Source of the DNA: Hymenobacter properus
Lineage (GTDB): Bacteria > Bacteroidota > Bacteroidia > Cytophagales > Hymenobacteraceae
DNA: 64,000 nucleotides
NCBI RefSeq assembly: GCF_015694735.1
Contig: NZ_JADQDP010000003.1
Span: 310,001 to 374,000 of the forward strand
Direction of reading: 5' to 3'
The stretch's first letter is position 1. Every line of letters starts with the position of its first letter. This document shows positions 62,703-64,000 of the stretch, piece after piece. Both the position numbers and the translations under genes were made by a program. The notes under the pieces were generated by a model that had not been told where the DNA came from, searched no databases, and saw nothing but the letters and a program-made list of their open reading frames with translations.

Positions 62703-63548
62703 TCAGGGCAGCATTTTCCGGATGTAGTTGGCTTGCTGAATCTGCGCCGCCAGCCCGTCATAGTCTTCCCGCACCAGCAGCTCCCGCAGGTGCTGGAGCT
62801 GATGCAGGTGCTCGTCGAGCACATCGAGCACGTTCAGGCGGTTTTGACGGAAGATGGGCACCCACGTGGCCGGCGCGCTCTTGGCCAGCCGCACCGTCGA
62901 CTGGAACCCGCCGCCGGCCAAATCGAAGATGCGCTGCTCCTCCTTCTCCTTTTCCAGCACCGTAAGGGCCAGCGCAAACGAGCTGAGGTGCGAAATGTGC
63001 GACACGTAAGCCGTGTGCAGGTCGTGGGCCGCCGCATCCAGATGCAGCAGCCGCATACGTAGCTCCCGAAACAGCCTCTCGACCAGTAGCACGGCGTCCG
63101 GGTCGCTGCATTCGGTGTCGCACAACACCACGGTTTTGTTCTCGAACAGGCCTTGCACTGCCGCATCGGGCCCCGAATACTCGGTGCCGGCCATGGGGTG
63201 CGCGGCCACGAAGCGGCTGCGGCGGGGATGTTCGGCCACGGCGGCCAGCAACGCGCGTTTGGTGGAGCCCACGTCGATGACGACTTGCTGCGGCCCGACA
63301 GCGTCGAGCACAGCGGGCAGCACCGCAAGCATGGCATCCATCGGCACAGCCACCACCACCAGGTCGGCGCGGCGCACGGCTGCAGTCAGGTCGGTTTCAA
63401 TGGCATCAACCAAGCCCAGCTCCTGGGCGCGATGGGCGTGCGATGAATTGGCTTCAACCCCAATGAGGTGCTGCGCCAAGCCGTGCTGCCGCAAGCTGAG
63501 GGCGAGCGAGCCGCCGATGAGGCCGAGGCCGATGATGGTGACAGTCAT
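62703..63548 (-). CDS. tyrA: Prephenate dehydrogenase
   Basis: A 281-residue NAD(P)-dependent enzyme making hydroxyphenylpyruvate for tyrosine. The start ATG at 63546-63548 gives MTVTIIGLGLIGGSLALSL, a Rossmann GxGxxG start; the longer open frame upstream runs into a family A repeat. Further marks are VVVAVPMDAML, VIDVGSTKRALLAAV, FVAAHPMAGTEYSGPDAA (active-site histidine) and SHISHLSSFALAL. Size is normal for a stand-alone enzyme without mutase or ACT domain. It lies between two repeats of different families in the aromatic operon. Confidence 0.94.
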   Translation of the reverse strand: MTVTIIGLGLIGGSLALSLRQHGLAQHLIGVEANSSHAHRAQELGLVDAIETDLTAAVRRADLVVVAVPMDAMLAVLPAVLDAVGPQQVVIDVGSTKRALLAAVAEHPRRSRFVAAHPMAGTEYSGPDAAVQGLFENKTVVLCDTECSDPDAVLLVERLFRELRMRLLHLDAAAHDLHTAYVSHISHLSSFALALTVLEKEKEEQRIFDLAGGGFQSTVRLAKSAPATWVPIFRQNRLNVLDVLDEHLHQLQHLRELLVREDYDGLAAQIQQANYIRKMLP

Positions 63549-63600
63549 GTGGTGGGGTTGTGGAATGGTGGAGTGGTGGATTGGTAGAATGATGCAGTCG

Positions 63601-63706
63601 GCTGTCATCCTGAGCGCAGCGAAGGACCTTATCAAGCCTGAACTACCGCGCGCAATTAGGTTGGCTAAGACGTGATAAGGTCCTTCGCTGCGCTCAGGAT
63701 TACAGC
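63601..63706. repeat. Family A inverted repeat, copy 5, overlapping a gene end
   Basis: Arms 63601-63634 and 63673-63706 (core TCCTGAGCGCAGCGAAGGAC) with one mismatch and a 38-base loop. The right arm overlaps the last 14 codons of the aminotransferase reading frame and part of the loop supplies its stop codon. Confidence 0.9.
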
Positions 63707-64000
63707 CGATTGCACCCGCGCCAGTGCCTCCCGCAGCACGCTTTCCGGCTGGCACAGGCTAGCACGCACGTAACCGCGGCCATTGCTACCGAAAATGCCA
63801 CCCGGTGTGAGGAACACCCGCGCCTCGGCCAGCACGGCGTCGCTCAGGGCGTAGCCGTCGGCATATTCGGCCGGCACAGCGGCCCACACGAACAGGCCCA
63901 CCTGGCCGGCCGCCGCCTCGCAGCCTAGTGCCTGCAGCAGTTCCAGCACCAGTGCGCGGCGGGCGCGGTAGGTGTCATTCAACTCCTGGAACCAGTCGTC
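63665..64000 (-). CDS. PLP-dependent aminotransferase, C-terminal part
   Basis: Truncated at the window edge; 111 residues plus stop are visible. The end of a class I/II aminotransferase is recognisable from WFQELNDTYRARRALVLELL, VGLFVWAAVP, EARVFLTPGGIFGSNGRGYV and RASLCQPESVLREALARV. In Bacteroidota this gene type sits with tyrA and the DAHP synthase and probably transaminates aromatic keto acids or prephenate. The natural end would be near RV; the last 13 residues (QSAVILSAAKDLI, then TS) come from the family A repeat, which also provides the stop. This points to an insertion into the 3' end of the gene. Confidence 0.85.
   Translation of the reverse strand, partial: DDWFQELNDTYRARRALVLELLQALGCEAAAGQVGLFVWAAVPAEYADGYALSDAVLAEARVFLTPGGIFGSNGRGYVRASLCQPESVLREALARVQSAVILSAAKDLITS

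Overview
The window looks like chromosome of a GC-rich member of the Bacteroidota, most likely Hymenobacter or a close relative (family inferred, no search run). Supporting signs are the TAnnTTTG promoter elements (twice with TTG 19 nt upstream), the many secreted proteins ending in a type IX secretion (T9SS) type A sorting domain, a SusC-type TonB plug domain, a BlaI-M56-TlpA operon, the fused DAHP synthase/chorismate mutase next to tyrA and an aminotransferase, and the kpsF/recQ divergent pair. The + strand carries most genes.

Layout. 1-5.8 kb: 5' part of a KpsF/KdsD isomerase, RecQ helicase, M3 peptidase, EamA-type membrane protein. 5.8-9.5 kb (minus): bacilliredoxin, GH43 lipoprotein, M28 peptidase. 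9.9-12.9 kb: DUF3850 protein and a two-gene osmoprotectant-type ABC transporter whose fused substrate-binding domain has its two lobes in swapped order. 12.9-22.8 kb: M20 amidohydrolase, GNAT, HPP protein, ferredoxin-type reductase, M1 aminopeptidase, NCS1 permease, MsrB, small membrane proteins. 23-29.9 kb: short UvrA2-type ATPase, methyltransferase, M48 peptidase, a secreted protein of unknown role. 30-36.1 kb: a 2019-residue alpha-2-macroglobulin-like protein with a CarboxypepD-like domain and a SusC-type TonB plug inserted in it. 36.1-38.1 kb (minus): acyltransferase and a COG4705-type membrane protein built of four repeats. 38.2-42.8 kb: two T9SS propeller-like proteins, each preceded by a remnant of the C-terminal end of an MmeI-like restriction/methyltransferase. 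42.9 kb: initiator tRNA-Met. 43-51.5 kb: MFS transporter, the BlaI/M56/TlpA operon with a double operator, M13 peptidase. 51.6-61.3 kb: three more T9SS repeat proteins, a GH10 xylanase with T9SS domain and a small PID-CTERM-like protein. 61.4-64 kb (minus): aromatic amino acid genes (DAHP synthase/chorismate mutase, prephenate dehydrogenase, aminotransferase truncated by the window end).

The genes work mostly at or beyond the cell envelope: seven different metallopeptidase families (M1, M3, M13, M20, M28, M48, M56), glycoside hydrolases, T9SS cargo and a thioester-type macroglobulin. Scattered through the intergenic spaces are at least nine long inverted repeats of three sequence families; some touch genes directly, for example by supplying the last residues and stop codon of the aminotransferase. 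No prophage, transposase, CRISPR array or complete restriction system is visible. Strongest candidates for something undescribed are the macroglobulin/TonB-plug fusion, the circularly permuted permease/binding-protein fusion, and the sensor-like ectodomain of the M56 protein.
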